Positions 1-11,871 of a stretch of 64,000 nt of DNA are shown here, piece by piece (the first letter of the stretch is position 1; every line of letters starts with the position of its first letter). The stretch spans positions 545,280 to 609,279 of the forward strand of contig JAAOMT010000129.1 of assembly GCA_016748015.1 (NCBI GenBank), in the 5' to 3' direction. Made by a program: the position numbers and the translations under genes. The notes under the pieces were generated by a model. It was not told the DNA's origin. It worked only from the letters and a program-made list of their open reading frames with translations, and searched no databases. This DNA comes from Geosiphon pyriformis (Eukaryota > Glomeromycota > Glomeromycetes > Archaeosporales > Geosiphonaceae).

Positions 1-763
1 ATATATACATGTTTGTAGTTCTACAAGAAAATACTTTCTTTTTGATATTTCAACCTGGTGCTTGCTGCTATCACCAGTTGGTGTTGGCTGCTATTGTGAA
101 CTGGTGCTTGCCACTATCGCAAGATGGTGTTTGCTACTATGTTAATCATTACCTTTCTAAGATTATTACTGTGCTATATTATGATTGAATAGTTTGTATT
201 ATTTTTATGATTCTTTTTGCTAAATTCTTAAACCATAACAACAGCTATATAAGCAATGAATCTCTTAGCTGTAGAAAAGCATATAAAAATCAAAGAAATA
301 AAGAAATAAAATAATAACTTCATCTCAATCCTTCTTTTATCACTAATTTTTCTTTTCTTACCTTCAAGTATCTGAACATCTTAAAGATAAAAGACTACTT
401 GTTGGCATTTACTTATCCTTTTCCTGAAACATGTAATTGCAGCATTTAAAAACTATTGAATAAAACATAACTGAAGAGTACATTTGATACCTGATATTGA
501 ATTCTAAGAGTGCTAACATGAGGCATAGAATTATACCAAGCATAATCAATTGTTGACAGTACAAACTATTCCTCTATCTTCAGATTCCCTAATTACTTTT
601 TGAAAAGCATAGTAACTGAGATATTTTATGAAACTGATCTTGCACATTGAATTCATACTTATTCAATTCACTTTTTAAAGTTGAATTTCCTTTGATTATT
701 TCCATCACTCTACAATTTTGTTCTCCCTTGTTATTCATTAGCTTGTTACTCTAACCCATAACA
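1..763 (+). repeat. LTR of the element-1 gypsy family (left end perhaps outside window)
   Basis: Bases about 240-763 match, in the opposite orientation, the two LTRs of the gypsy element at 19891-27587. They share the TATA-like segment near 244-250, the downstream Ile/Leu-poor transcribed region and the terminal ACCCATAACA that ends at 763. The upstream part (1-240) differs from the other LTRs and holds its own tandem repeat. Only this LTR is seen; no internal region of the same freshness follows it, so it may be a solo LTR or the 3' LTR of an element lying outside the window. The 5' boundary was not found. Confidence 0.75.
52..148 (+). repeat. Four imperfect 24-bp tandem repeats in LTR U3
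   Basis: Four units of about 24 bp read roughly as (C/G)TGGTG(C/T)TTGC(T/C)(G/A)CTAT followed by a short variable tail. They lie upstream of the LTR's TATA-like box, the same place where the related LTRs at 20414-20537 and about 27470-27505 carry an unrelated GATCA-rich tandem array. Position suggests U3 promoter or enhancer repeats. Confidence 0.7.
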
Positions 764-1616
764 ATACTAAAAACATTACAGTAATGCTTTAAAATAAAAC
801 TAAAAACTTTTTTACAATTAAACATGCCAAAAAAAATTTTCAAGCTATTTATTTATTTTTAATTAATATTTCGAATATACAATTAATTAAAAATAAAAAA
901 AACATGGTAAAAGTAAAAAAAAACTCAAGATTTTAGATCTATTAAACAATTTACAGTTTTAGTAAACATAGTTTTTAACATACAAAATGAATTTTACCAG
1001 ATTCTTAAATTATTAAAAACAATCACAATTCTATTTTTTGAAAAAATTTATAAAACATACACCTGTCCAACACTTATTATTACTTAACAAATTTTTAAAT
1101 TAAATAAACAAATTTGTAAAAAACATAAAATTTTAATTTTAAATATTTATTTGCCAAAAAAATCAAAGAATTTAATATTACTTTTTATAATCCAAACAAC
1201 TACTTTATTATATTAACAAAAGTTACTATAAATAGTTTTAAATTTTACAATAATAATTAGACATTTTTTTCTAAAATTTAATTTAACTTTTATTACCAAA
1301 AACTATTATATTATATTGAAAAATTATCTTAAATTAACATAAAACAATTAAAATTACAACAACAAAAGCAACTTAAAAAATTAATTACAAATATATAGAC
1401 ATATTTACTAAAAAATAATAACAATTTAGAAAGAATTGATCTAGTTTAACACTAAATCTACATTAAAAACACAAAATTTAAACAATAACAAACCTATTAA
1501 GTAACACCAAAAAACTATTAATTTATTTGAAAAGAAATACAATAAATGTTCAATAATAGACTTATCTAATCATTAATAAATTTATGAATTTTTTTAGTAG
1601 TTTTTATTAAAAAAAA
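764..1616. other. AT-rich desert, no gene seen
   Basis: Very AT-rich DNA with stops in every frame. I see no recognisable domain, RNA gene or repeat boundary. It is probably decayed transposon sequence, judging by what follows. Confidence 0.6.
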
Positions 1617-3480
1617 TAGAAAAATCTATTTTTGTGTTAACTATTATTGATTGAATAGTATTATAATTAAAGATGCTTATTTTTTTTTATAAATTAATAA
1701 TAAATTAAATGCTCTTGGCAAATTAAAATACTTTTCAACATTAGATTTGAAAAGTAAATATCAGCAAATTATAATAAATCCTAAAAATTATTTTAAAACA
1801 GCTTTTACCACTCAAAAAAAAATTATAAGTTTAATATAATGCTCTTTAAATTATGTAATATATCAGTAATATTTCAAAAGTTTATGAGTTTTGTCTATAT
1901 TAGACTCCTTTAAAAATAAATAATTATTTATCTAAATAATACTATTTATTATTCTTTGAAGTTTATTTAATTTATTTGTAAAAAGTTTTTAAATAATTAC
2001 AAAAAACAAAGTTGAAATTAAACATCAAAAAATGTCATTTTAAAAAGACCAGCTTGGCTTTTTTTAATTATATTGTTAGTAAAAAAAGAGTTAAATTTGA
2101 TTTTAAGAAAATTAATATTGTCAAAAACTTAAAAATTTTACAAAACATTATTAAATTAAAAAAATTCATTAGATTAATATTTTATTATCAAAAATTTCTT
2201 AAAAAATTTTTTAAAATTGCCAAACCACTAAATTATTTAATTAACAAAAACATTAAATACAAATAAACTTCAGAATAACAAAAAGTCTTTAATATTCTCA
2301 AAAAAAGCTAATAATAACTTTAATTTTAGCTTATTTTAATTTTAAAAAAAGATTTTAACTAGTTATAAATGTTTTATATACAGTCTTTAGTGCTATTTTA
2401 TCTTAATTAAATAATAATAACAGTAAAAAAGTAATTATCTGTGCTAACAAAATACTAAAGCCAGCAAAAAAAATTACTTTGCTATTAAATTAAAAACAAC
2501 AATAGTAATTTGGGTCTCATATTATTTCAATTTTATTTTAAACCTAAAAAATTTAATATTATTATTAATAATATTAAACTCAAATGGCTTCAAAATAAAA
2601 ACTCAAAACTAAATACCAAACAAACCAAATAAACTGAATTTTTTGCAAATTATAAATACATTATATATTACAAATCAAAAAAGCTTTACACAAATATTAA
2701 TTGTTTTTTTAGAATAAAACAAGATTAAAAACCACAACTACTATCTAATTTAATTAACAAAACAACAACAAAATAATAAACAATGAATTTTGAAAATTAT
2801 AATAATCTTAAACAATACTTAAAAACATTTACAATACCAAAAAATTGGTTTTTAAGCAAAACACATTGACTATAACACCAAACAAAACAAAATTTTATAC
2901 ACAACAATATTATTTATTATCAAAATTATAAAAACTCAGACAATTTATTTAGATTAATTCAAAAACATAAAAAAAACAATTTTATATAACATGTATTTAA
3001 ATTTTTTAGCAGCATATTTTAAAAAAAATAGTATAATTTAAAAAACAATAAAACAATATTTTTGGCTTTGAATAAAAAAAACATTTACTAATATGTTAAA
3101 TTTTTTAATATTTTCAAAAAAAAAAACATGTCTTATAAAACTTTTAAATTCGATTAAAGTTAAACAATTTTTTAATTAAGTTGGTATTAATTTAGTTAAT
3201 TATTATTTATTATAATTCAAAAAAACCAATATATTGTAATTATAATAGATTACTTAATAAAATAGCTAAAAACAAGAGTTATTTAATAATAAACAAATAC
3301 AAAATTAGTTGTAAATTTTATTTATAAAAACATTATTTATAGACATAAATGTTTAATTGAACTTTTATTTAATCAAAAAACACATTTTGGAAACAATTTG
3401 ATACAAAAAATTTGTAAATAATTTAATATCAAAATTTTTTTATTTTTGTTCTATTATCCATAAATAAATAAACTTATAAA
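1617..3480 (+). mobile_element. Heavily decayed Ty3/gypsy pol relic
   Basis: Translated pieces still line up with gypsy pol in the correct order. Near 1617-1900 there is an RT core (YFSTLDLKSKYQQI-like, then a KTAFTTQKK segment). At 2012-2266 an 84-codon open stretch carries the RT thumb/connection pattern (KKCHF, then IVSKK, then YYQKFLKKFFKIAKPLN). Near 3220-3400 an integrase core reads IDYLIK, then a YRHKCLIELL-like segment. Stops and frame breaks are common and composition is near-pure A/T, so this is an old non-functional copy. The protein pattern matches the fresher elements at 19891 and 52271, but the sequence is too eroded to assign a family. Confidence 0.75.
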
Positions 3481-4978
3481 ATATTTCAATAGAATATTTT
3501 GTAAATTATTAACTAAAATTTTAATAGATTTTAAACAAAAATAAGATCTCTTTATTCTATTAGTATTATTAATATATAGAATACTAAAACAAAATATTAT
3601 AAAACACATACTATTTGATCTAACTTATAGAAAAACAGTAAAATTGCCAATTAATATTATTATAAAATTCTATTTAATTCAATCAATTACCAAGAAAAAC
3701 TTTTAGAAAACATTACAAAGAAAAGTCTATACACTTTTTAGTATATTAGAAGAAATATAATAAATTGCAATTATTTATATAAAATACTTTTAAGCTTAAC
3801 AAAAAAAATAACATAACAACAAATTGCCATTAGTTATTAATAAATTTAAAATTAAAAATAAAGTTTTTTTATATAAAACTAAAGCTGAAAAACAATAAAA
3901 TAGAAAATTCAATTATAAATAAGATAGACTATTTTATATATACAAAATTTTAAAAAATAGTTTATATAAGTTAAAATTTGATAATAAGATTTTAAAAAAA
4001 GTCATATATAATAACAGATTAAAACATTACTATTCCAGAACCAATTTTAAATTTTTTATTTCACAAATTAATACACAATTTTTTTTGGTTAATTCTAAAA
4101 ATATTTCTTAAAACTTAGAACCAATAATTATTATTGAACAACTTTTAAATTTGAAAATTTAAATTTAAATTTATTTATATTTATTTTTTATATTTTAGAA
4201 ACAATTTTACAAAAACAAAACAAAAATAACATAAAAATTTTACATACCAAAAATAATTTTATTTATTTATATTTTTATTAATTATTATAACTATTTTTTA
4301 AAACATTTAACAATTATTTCAAAAATTAATTTTAGTCATAAAAATACTATTTAAGTTATTCATAATAATTATTAAAAAACATAATAATTATATTTAAACA
4401 GAATTAATTACATTTTTAATTACAAATTCATAAAATTACTATTTTTATAGAAAAAATACAAAAAGTTATTTTAGAATTTACTTATCAAAACTTTTAAAAC
4501 AAACTTTAAGAAAAATTTAATGTTTATACTAATTAATATTCTATTAAATATTACAATTCAACAAAAACTTCAATAGTATTTTAATGAATAAAACAATAAA
4601 TACTCTTTAATTTATAGATATTTTTATATTAGAAAACTATTTTATAAAAAAAGACTAAAGCTTAAAACAACAAATCTTACAATTAAAGCTATTAAAAAAC
4701 AACTTTACAATAAATTTAAGACAATAATTGAATTAACAAATATCTATTACAAACTTAAAACAGTTTTTAGACTCTACAATTTATTTTATACTTATAAAAA
4801 CATTCTACAAAATTTAATTTTACAAATCTTAAAAATTCAATATATTGAAAAGCTTACAAAACTGAAATTTTAGCAATTTTTAGACCAAATTTCTTTAATA
4901 ATTTTGAATTATTATTTAAAAATTACAAACAGTACTTGAATTTTGATAGAGCTTAATCTTAAAAAAAAAGTTATATTA
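3481..4978. other. AT-rich desert, probable further relic DNA
   Basis: Continuation of the AT-rich zone. Short lysine- and leucine-rich open pieces occur on the plus strand around 4480-4870, but none shows a motif I can name. They could be the 3' part of the same gypsy relic or another element. Confidence 0.5.
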
Positions 4979-5895
4979 TTAGCCAAAATTTGAAATATTA
5001 ATTAACATAAAATTATTTTTATAATTTTTATTATTAATTAACATATATTATCATTTTAATTTATTATTTATTATTATATTAAATTAATAATTTAATTTAT
5101 ACAGAATACAAATATAATTAAATTATAATAATTAGATTATATAATATTTAGAATTTACTGAAATATTTAATAATTTAACAAAATATTTAACAGTTTACAG
5201 AAATAACTTGTAATTTGATAAAATAGATTTTTAGTTTACTAAAAAATTTAAAAAAAATGTTAAATCATATAATAATATTATAATAAGTTATATAAAAAAA
5301 AAAGTTTTTTTTTTAAAAAAATATAATAATTAAAATTAATTTTTTATTAAATATCTTTCTTATAAATTAATTTCAATTAAACTTACTTTAAAAAACAAAA
5401 TTTTTAATTATTCTTGCTTAAAATTAATTATTCTATATTAATAGTTTAAAATTAGTTAATTATTAATTTCAGTAATTATTAGTAATTTTTAAGTTTGGAT
5501 TTAAAATAACTTCTTTAACATATTTTTTTATTTCTTTTTTTTAGTTTATTTTTTTTTTTTTTTTATTTTTTTTATATTATTGAATAGCTTATAATCAAGA
5601 TTTTTTGTAAAAAAATTAATTTTTATAACAAAATAACTACATATTATTTTGAAAGATTTATAAACTAGATTTTTCTGTAAAAAATTTAACTTTTACTATA
5701 AAGTAATTACAAAAATAATTAGCATAAAATTAGTCATTTTATTATAAGTCTAAAAATATATATAATCTAAAATATAAAAAGATATTTTGGAAAAAAACTA
5801 GCTTATTAAAAATTTATTAATTTTTATTAGCAAAATTAACAACAAAATAACACTAATAATATTAAAAAAAGATAAAAAAACTTCTAATAATACTG
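4979..5895 (+). repeat. Dispersed repeat R1, copy A
   Basis: About 0.9 kb that recurs at 32090-33066 (same orientation), 35139-36114 and 49320-50232 (both inverted), with part of it at 30568-30880. Shared landmarks in order are an outer AAATTTGAAATATTAATT edge, a block of repeated ATTTAGTAATTTGA-like phrases, poly-T tracts, and two internal copies of a phrase close to AAAAAGTTAACTTTTAT followed by CAAAATAACTAC. Two other copies form inverted termini of one unit, so R1 may be a long terminal inverted repeat of a DNA transposon. Confidence 0.7.
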
Positions 5896-5899
5896 TTTT

Positions 5900-6286
5900 T
5901 TAAATTTTTATCTTTTTGGTTATTTGTAAAATAATAGTAATAATATAAACAAAAAAGACTAATTTATTAACTAGTTTATTATTAAAAACTTTAAAGCTCT
6001 TAAAAAAAGTAAAAACAATATTAAAACTAATTTTAGTGTGATTTTTAGAAAAAATTTTAATTAAAAAAAAACTATTAATTAAAAGTAAAAAAAATGGTTT
6101 AAAAATTGTTAAAAGTAAATTTTTATTATTATAATTTAAAGAAAACATTACCAAAATATTTTGCTTAGCTGTTTTAATAACAAAATAACTTTTTTTTGTT
6201 GAAATTTTATTAATTACTATAGAAAAAATAATATTTAAAGCTTTTTTACTCTTTGTTCTAATTATAATCATAAAATTAAAAAACAA
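5900..6286 (-). pseudogene. 128-codon AT-rich open frame beside R1
   Basis: An uninterrupted 128-codon frame rich in Phe, Ile, Lys and Asn, with several hydrophobic stretches (for example LLLTIFKPFFLLLINSFFL). It starts directly inside R1 copy A. No domain is recognised. The hydrophobicity is largely what AT-rich codons dictate, so it may be the decayed internal ORF of the R1-bearing element rather than a membrane protein. I do not treat it as a functional host gene. Confidence 0.3.
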
Positions 6287-6538
6287 AAAAAATTATTTTT
6301 AATATACACTTATAAAAAATATTTTTATTAATTTAATTAAGTATTTTATAAATAATAGCAATTTGTAAATATGTATGAATAATTTTTTGTTTTTTAATTT
6401 ATTAACTAAATTGAATAAAATGTATTATTACTTTGATTATATATATATGTGGTAAACTTTTTTTCAGATCGCCGATCACGTGAATATATAGATGCTTCAA
6501 ATTATATATTTTGTCAATTTTATCAATAAATCTTGATC
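6287..6538 (+). promoter_or_regulatory. Upstream region of the complex I subunit gene
   Basis: This 250-bp stretch marks the change from AT-rich relic DNA to gene-island composition. A palindromic CACGTG (6477-6482) lies about 57 bp before the start codon, and a run of alternating TA at about 6440-6450 could act as a TATA region. Both are visible but functionally unproven. Confidence 0.3.
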
Positions 6539-7492
6539 ATGGCTTATACAAGTGGAGTTAAGAGCAGATTTTTCGAAAAGATTCGCAAACTTTTTACTGT
6601 GGTAGGTTTAAAGGATTAAGTGATATTGCCCAAACTTTCAGTCTAAATCCCACAAAAGCACCACCGCTTCGAAAATTTTTGTTCGATGTATAAGTTTTCT
6701 TTAAATCCTAAAATGGAATAATTTTTATCAAAAAATGAACCCAAATATTATTATAATTGTCAAAAATTTTCGCTAGGCTCACTTCTAGCTAAACCACACC
6801 CTCATAGAACCCAGAAACCAACACCGGCGTTCCTATAGTGGGTACATATCGTACTCCGGCACCCGGGTAAGTTTACAGGTTAAAATTGAAGAAATCCTTC
6901 TGTTAAAATTGATAAAATTAAAATATAAACCAATTACTCGAAAATTTTCATCTAAAAATTTTATCCAGGTCACAGCCTAAATATGTTCGTCCCGTGACTA
7001 AACATTCTGATCTTGCACAGAATTATTATTATGACCGGGATTCTCGTAGAAATTATCCCAGACTTTCAGTTCTGACTCAAAAAGATGTGGCAGGGTTAAT
7101 TGCTGCAGGAAATTTAAAGAGGTATTTCTGATTTTGCCTTCAATTCAAATTGATAAAATAATTGCTTCTAAATTGAAACTGAAATTTTTTTTTTAATAAA
7201 GCATAACCGCTGGTCAAGGAAATTCCTCAGATACCACAACTGATGTGGCAAAAATTGTCGAAAATTTGTCTTTAACAGAGGTAATAAATGCATTGCCAAA
7301 ACCTTTATATTCTAAAGATAATTTGCCGCCCGTGCCTGGGGTAATGAATCATAATTGGAAGCCATCCGAAGATGCTGTTAAACCTGATCCAGGTATGATC
7401 ATTCCAGAATTTTCTCGTTCTATCCTAGGTTCTTTCACATTCATTTTGTATTTTTTATAGACCAATATTGGCCTATGAGGATGTTTTCATAA
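6539..7492 (+). CDS. NADH:ubiquinone oxidoreductase 21-kDa-type accessory subunit (complex I)
   Basis: Five exons: 6539-6601, 6808-6866, 6969-7121, 7202-7392 and 7461-7492. All introns have GT...AG ends and the joined frame is 165 codons. The protein would sit in mitochondrial complex I as a fungal accessory subunit (N. crassa 21.3-kDa / Yarrowia NUZM-like; Pfam 'NADH-ubiquinone oxidoreductase 21 kDa subunit' N- and C-terminal families). Supporting segments are FFEKIRKLFTV joined to NPETNTGVPIVGTYRTPAPG in the N-terminal part, then RPVTKHSDLAQNYYYDRDSR and YPRLSVLTQ. The C-terminus has WKPSEDA and ends DQYWPMRMFS. The start is the first ATG before the conserved RKLFTV segment. The gene converges tail-to-tail on the BolA gene, 209 bp away. 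Family recognition is from memory; the exact subunit name is less certain than complex I membership. Confidence 0.8.
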
Positions 7493-7701
7493 AATTCAGA
7501 AAATTTTCACACCATATACAAAAATTTTACTTATTAACTGAGCATCAAAAGTTGGATTTATATTTCCTTTTAAAATTTATATTATTAATATATATATTGG
7601 CTGTCGCAATTTCATAGTAAAAATAACGATGAATAAATCTGCTTTCTCGTTTGGTTCCTTGAAGAAGGCAAATCACATGGGCAAATATTTCCTGATTTCC
7701 T

Positions 7702-8180
7702 TTATGTTTCTTGCTGTTTTTGGGCAGTCCATTGAGCAGGTGTATAAGTTTTCTATAAGAATCAAAAAATTCGCATTATTATATAGTTTGACTAATAAAA
7801 TCTCAATATAAAATCTTTTCACCTGTGAAAACGCGTGCAACTGTTCAATTTCTCCCTTTAATGCATCATTTACTAGTCGATGTCTTTGTAACAATGTCTT
7901 TCCATCAAATAATGATGAAACAATCGTAACCTCAAAACTTTGACCACATCCACCTGAACCAAAAAATTTATCCATAAAATGTGCATCAAATATTTAACTC
8001 GTGGAATTTTGCAGGGGGTTTTTTTTCTAAGTTTAAATTAAGTCTCAAAAAGAATTGAAATGGTAGGCGGATTATTTGTGAAAGAAATTATTACTAACCA
8101 GAGGTATCAAAAGCTGCGACATATTCAGCCGCTAGTCTTTTACGTAGTGATTCTTCGAGTGAGTCTTTGGTAACTGACAT
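7702..8180 (-). CDS. BolA-family protein, BOLA2/Fra2-like
   Basis: Three exons on the minus strand: 8180-8099, 7953-7823 and 7752-7702. They join in frame to 87 codons, the usual size for BolA2 proteins. BolA2/Fra2 partners monothiol glutaredoxins through a shared [2Fe-2S] cluster and takes part in cytosolic iron sensing and cluster delivery. The diagnostic core is present: GGCGQSFEV with the cluster-ligand-region Cys, [19 protein letters not shown], then [18 protein letters not shown] with the invariant C-terminal His. The N-terminal part ([16 protein letters not shown]) forms the first helix. Introns use GTTAGT and GTGAAA donors. It is divergent from eIF3c, with 529 bp between the two start codons. 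No mitochondrial presequence is evident, which favours the cytosolic/nuclear BOLA2 class over BOLA1/3. Confidence 0.9.
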
Positions 8181-8709
8181 AGATGAGTTCGCTTAAAAGG
8201 TGGAAAATAAATAAATAAATAACTTTATTAACACACTAAGATCTGTTATGTTAATGACGTCACCAAATCATTTTGGAAAATAAAGGTTATGAAAAATTTC
8301 TTTACGAAGTCACCTCCCCCCTTTGAGCATCAAGAAATTTTGGTAAGCTCTTAATTAGTTCTCATATCTGATAAAGAAGCTATTTTATGAAAACAAGTGC
8401 ACAAAATTAGGAAAGTATTTAATAAAACTTGTGGGATTTCTTGGACTTAAAACTTTTTGTTCAAGTTAAACTTTGATTTAATGAACCTCTTGCAGAGCTC
8501 AATACGACAATTCATTCTTAATTTATTTGAAGAGTGAAAATCATTTCGAAAAGGAGCTAGCTATTGAAAACCTTCCAAATGTGATCCTTTTTGAGTCGAT
8601 TTCTTTAATCAGAAACTAATCCTTGGTTTCTTCTATATGATTTAAAGATTTCATCAAGGTTATATCACTGAATTGTTTAAATCAGGTTATATTCCTAGAT
8701 TGAACAAAG
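8181..8709. promoter_or_regulatory. Shared upstream region of BolA2 (-) and eIF3c (+)
   Basis: A 529-bp gap between two divergent start codons, without ORFs. It should hold both promoters. CT-rich and AT-rich tracts are visible near 8210-8230 and 8310-8330, but no clear TATA box or named site can be assigned. Confidence 0.4.
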
Positions 8710-11700
8710 ATGTCTCGATTCTTTCATGGAGGTTCTGATTCTGAAAGTGAATCGCAAGAGTCTATAGTATCTAACGACGATCTCTCTGATGAAGAAAGCT
8801 CGATTGAATCCAGTGATGATGAAAAGAAAACAACAAATGAGTCCAAAAGATCACGCTTCATAGTTCCAAAAGGAGAAACTGCTGCCATTTCGGATGCTGA
8901 TGAGTCTTCCGAAGATGAAAAACGGGTGGTAAAATCAGCGAAAAATAAAAGATTAGAAGAGTTAGAGGCAGCCGCAAAAACCATCGAAAACGCACAAAAA
9001 ATCAATGATTGGGTTGTAATCTCTAATGGTGATTAAAGATTTCCCAAGTTTGAATAACATTTCTTTTTCGAAAACTAAATTTACCTTTTTTTCTCAGAGT
9101 TTGAAAAACTCAACAAAGTGGCGTCCAAGATTCCAGTTGGAGAGAATGGAGTCCCACGACTATATATAAAAACTTTAGCAACACTCGAGGACTTTTTGAA
9201 TGAAGCTTTACAAAAAGATGCAAAGAAAAAAATGAATCCCTCTAATGCAAAAGCATTGATGACGATGAAACAAAAACTAAAAAAAAATAACAAGCTCTAT
9301 GAGGCTCAAATTGAGAAATGGCGATTGGTGAGTTAATGTCGAGAGAAGATTTTTGCAGAGTGAGAATTTGCCTCAAGCAATCTATTTAATGAACTTGATT
9401 TTTATAAGAATCCAATATTAGAGGAAGAAGGAGAGGAGGAGGAAGAAAAAATTGAACTTCCAAAAAAAAAACCTGAGAAACCGGCATTGCCTAACTTCGA
9501 AGACAATGGGGATTTTATAGAAATTGACAAATATGGTAAACCTGTAGAATACACTGTAGATAATTTATTCAAAAAATTGAAAGAAGTGATGGAAGCCAGG
9601 GGAAAAAAGGTAAAATATCGTTGGTAATTTTCACCTTTAAAGTTCTTAAACTAATCAGAGCGATTTGCTTGCCTGACTATTGAAAAGAACACAGATCGCC
9701 TCGGCCAAATTAAGATTTTGCAAACTTTATTGGGAGTGACGAAAACTCCATATCAACAAATTCGTGTTTTGCTCGCTTTAATTCCTGCTCAGTTTGATTA
9801 TAATCAGAGTATGAGTGGTCATATGACGTCTGAGATGTGGAAAAGGTTCAAAGTTGTCAGACTTTAGCAGCAATTATAAAAAAATATTTTTTTAACCAAC
9901 CAATTTGAATAATTAGCACCCAAAAAGAAATCAATCAACTATTGGGTATCCTCGAGAACCATAAACAATACCTCATTAGAGAGGATGTGGAGGATGAACA
10001 AGACGAAAAGGAACCATCAATTGAACCTGGAAACACTTATGGGATTCGTGGCTCTATTGTGTCTTTCATTGATCGCCTTGACGACGAGTTCACAAAATCT
10101 CTCCAGCAAATTGATCCACATACTATTGACTATGTGGAAAGATTGAGGGACGAAACCGAGCTATATGCTACTATCACACGTGGCCAAATTTATTTCGAAA
10201 AAAATAATTTAAACGATAATACAAGCCAAGTCATCATGCGACGACTTGAACACTTATACTACAAGGTAAAATACTTTTTTATTTATAGTGTAATAAGGGG
10301 GGGGGGGTTTTACTGTTTTATCATCTCTTATTATTGGTTCTTGTTACACCTTGAAGCCGGATCAAGTTATTCAAACTGTCGAAAATACAGTAAGACAACT
10401 GCTCCCTCCCAATATGTCCTCACAAATTACCCCATCGACAGTAACTCAGGACTCTTCAGACCTGATACATGCGCTATGTGTATATCTTTATAAAAATGGT
10501 GCTTCTCTTTTGCGTACTCGCTCCATGCTCTGTCATATATATCATCATGCTCTACATAACCGTTTTCATATGGCAAGGGACATGCTTTTGATGTCACACT
10601 TGCAAGAAACAATACATCATGCCGATGTGGCAACTCAGATTTTACACAATCGCACTATGGTGCAAGTGGGATTATGTGCCTTTCGTGAAGGCATGATCAA
10701 GGAGGCTCAAAGCTGCCTTCAAGAGATATGTGGGACAGGTCGTATGAAAGAATTGTTGGCCCAGGTTTAGATTCTAATTAGAATTAGTCATGCTTTTTTA
10801 AATTCTTATCATTATCTTATTAGTCTTCGTTTCTTGATTCTATTAGGGTCTACAATTACAACGATATGCCCAACTTCCTCCGGAACAAGAAAAATTGGAT
10901 CGACAGAGACAATTGCCTTTTCATATGCATATTAATTTAGAATTACTCGAATGTGCTTACCTTACTTGTTCAATGTTACTGGAGATCCCGAGCATGGCCG
11001 CTGCAGGGTTAAATCCAGAGGCTCGGAAAAAGATAATCAGTAAGCCATTCAGAAGAATGTTGGACTATAATGAAAGACAAGTATTCAGTGGTATGTATCG
11101 GTTTCATGTTTAAATATGTTATCGTGCCTTGTTCAGTATTTACCACATTTGTTTCAATATCATGTAAATAGGACCACCCGAAAACACAAGGGATCATATA
11201 ATGGGGGCGGCAAAAGCTCTCGCTAGGGGTGAATGGCAAAGATGTCAAGAGCTAATAGCGGCAATCAAAATTTGGGATTTGATGCCAGAAATACAAAAAA
11301 TAAAAGATATGCTAAATCGCAAGATACAAGAGGAAGGTCTTCGTACTTATCTTTTTACATATTCAGCATCCTATTCGACTCTTGGATTAGAACAGTTAGG
11401 GGCCATGTTTGCGCTCCCAATCAATGCCGTTGCCTCTATAATATCTAAAATGATATGGAATGAAGAACTGGCGGCTTCTTTGGATCAAGTGAACAATGCA
11501 GTGGTTTTACATCGCGTCGAGCCAACCAAGGTACAACAACTGGCATTAATGTTTGCTGAGAAAGCGGCAGCCTTTGTTGACAACAATGAACGGATCCTTG
11601 AACAAAAACAACAAGCGGGCCAAGGATCCAAGGACTTGCAGCGACAAAAAGGTGAAATATCATCTTAGATTGCTATGAGTTTTGCTTTAAATTTCTGATG

Positions 11701-11871
11701 CTAATTTTACATTTCTCATTTAAAGGACAATCCAACCAGCAACATCAAAATCCAGAAAAACGCACTACTTACCAAAAAGGCGGGGGTGGTCAGCGAGGAC
11801 GTAACAATTTCAATAATGTATTGGGAAATAGTGTTCGGGGTAGAGCGCAACAAAATCGATATCGGTCATAA
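8710..11871 (+). CDS. Eukaryotic translation initiation factor 3 subunit c (Nip1)
   Basis: Nine exons: 8710-9028, 9098-9327, 9409-9609, 9688-9845, 9917-10265, 10357-10764, 10847-11090, 11172-11651 and 11726-11871. They join in frame to 844 codons, normal for fungal eIF3c. The protein is a core PCI subunit of eIF3 and bridges eIF1, eIF5 and the 40S ribosome. The N-terminus ([15 protein letters not shown]) is the acidic Ser/Glu-rich eIF3c signature, followed by INDWVVISN and EFEKLNK. The middle has the helical eIF3c_N region. The PCI/winged-helix part lies in exon 8 ([13 protein letters not shown], then [16 protein letters not shown]). The C-terminus is a Gly/Arg/Gln tail ending RAQQNRYRS. Choosing AG at 9407-9408 as the exon 3 acceptor resolves an apparent frame break and puts NPILEEE after EKWRL. 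Introns are about 70-90 bp. Confidence 0.95.

Noticed and set aside
233-240. CCATAACA at 233-240 as an LTR terminus
   Set aside because: It matches the LTR end octamer, but the LTR alignment continues on both sides of the TATA segment and no PBS or PPT adjoins it. Chance is likely in this composition.
6642-6770. Extra exon in the complex I gene (SKSHKSTTASKIF)
   Set aside because: It needs a weak donor and inserts residues not expected between RKLFTV and NPETNTG. Direct splicing 6601/6808 is in phase and matches the family.
7629-7811. Plus-strand 60-codon frame MNKSAFSFGSL
   Set aside because: It overlaps the third exon and second intron of the minus-strand BolA gene and has no motif of its own.
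9328-9410. Apparent frameshift in eIF3c after the EKWRL segment
   Set aside because: A first reading with acceptors at 9358 or 9364 gave an intron near 30 bp and a wrong frame. An acceptor at 9407-9408 gives an 81-bp intron, keeps the frame and yields the NPILEEE segment expected in eIF3c.
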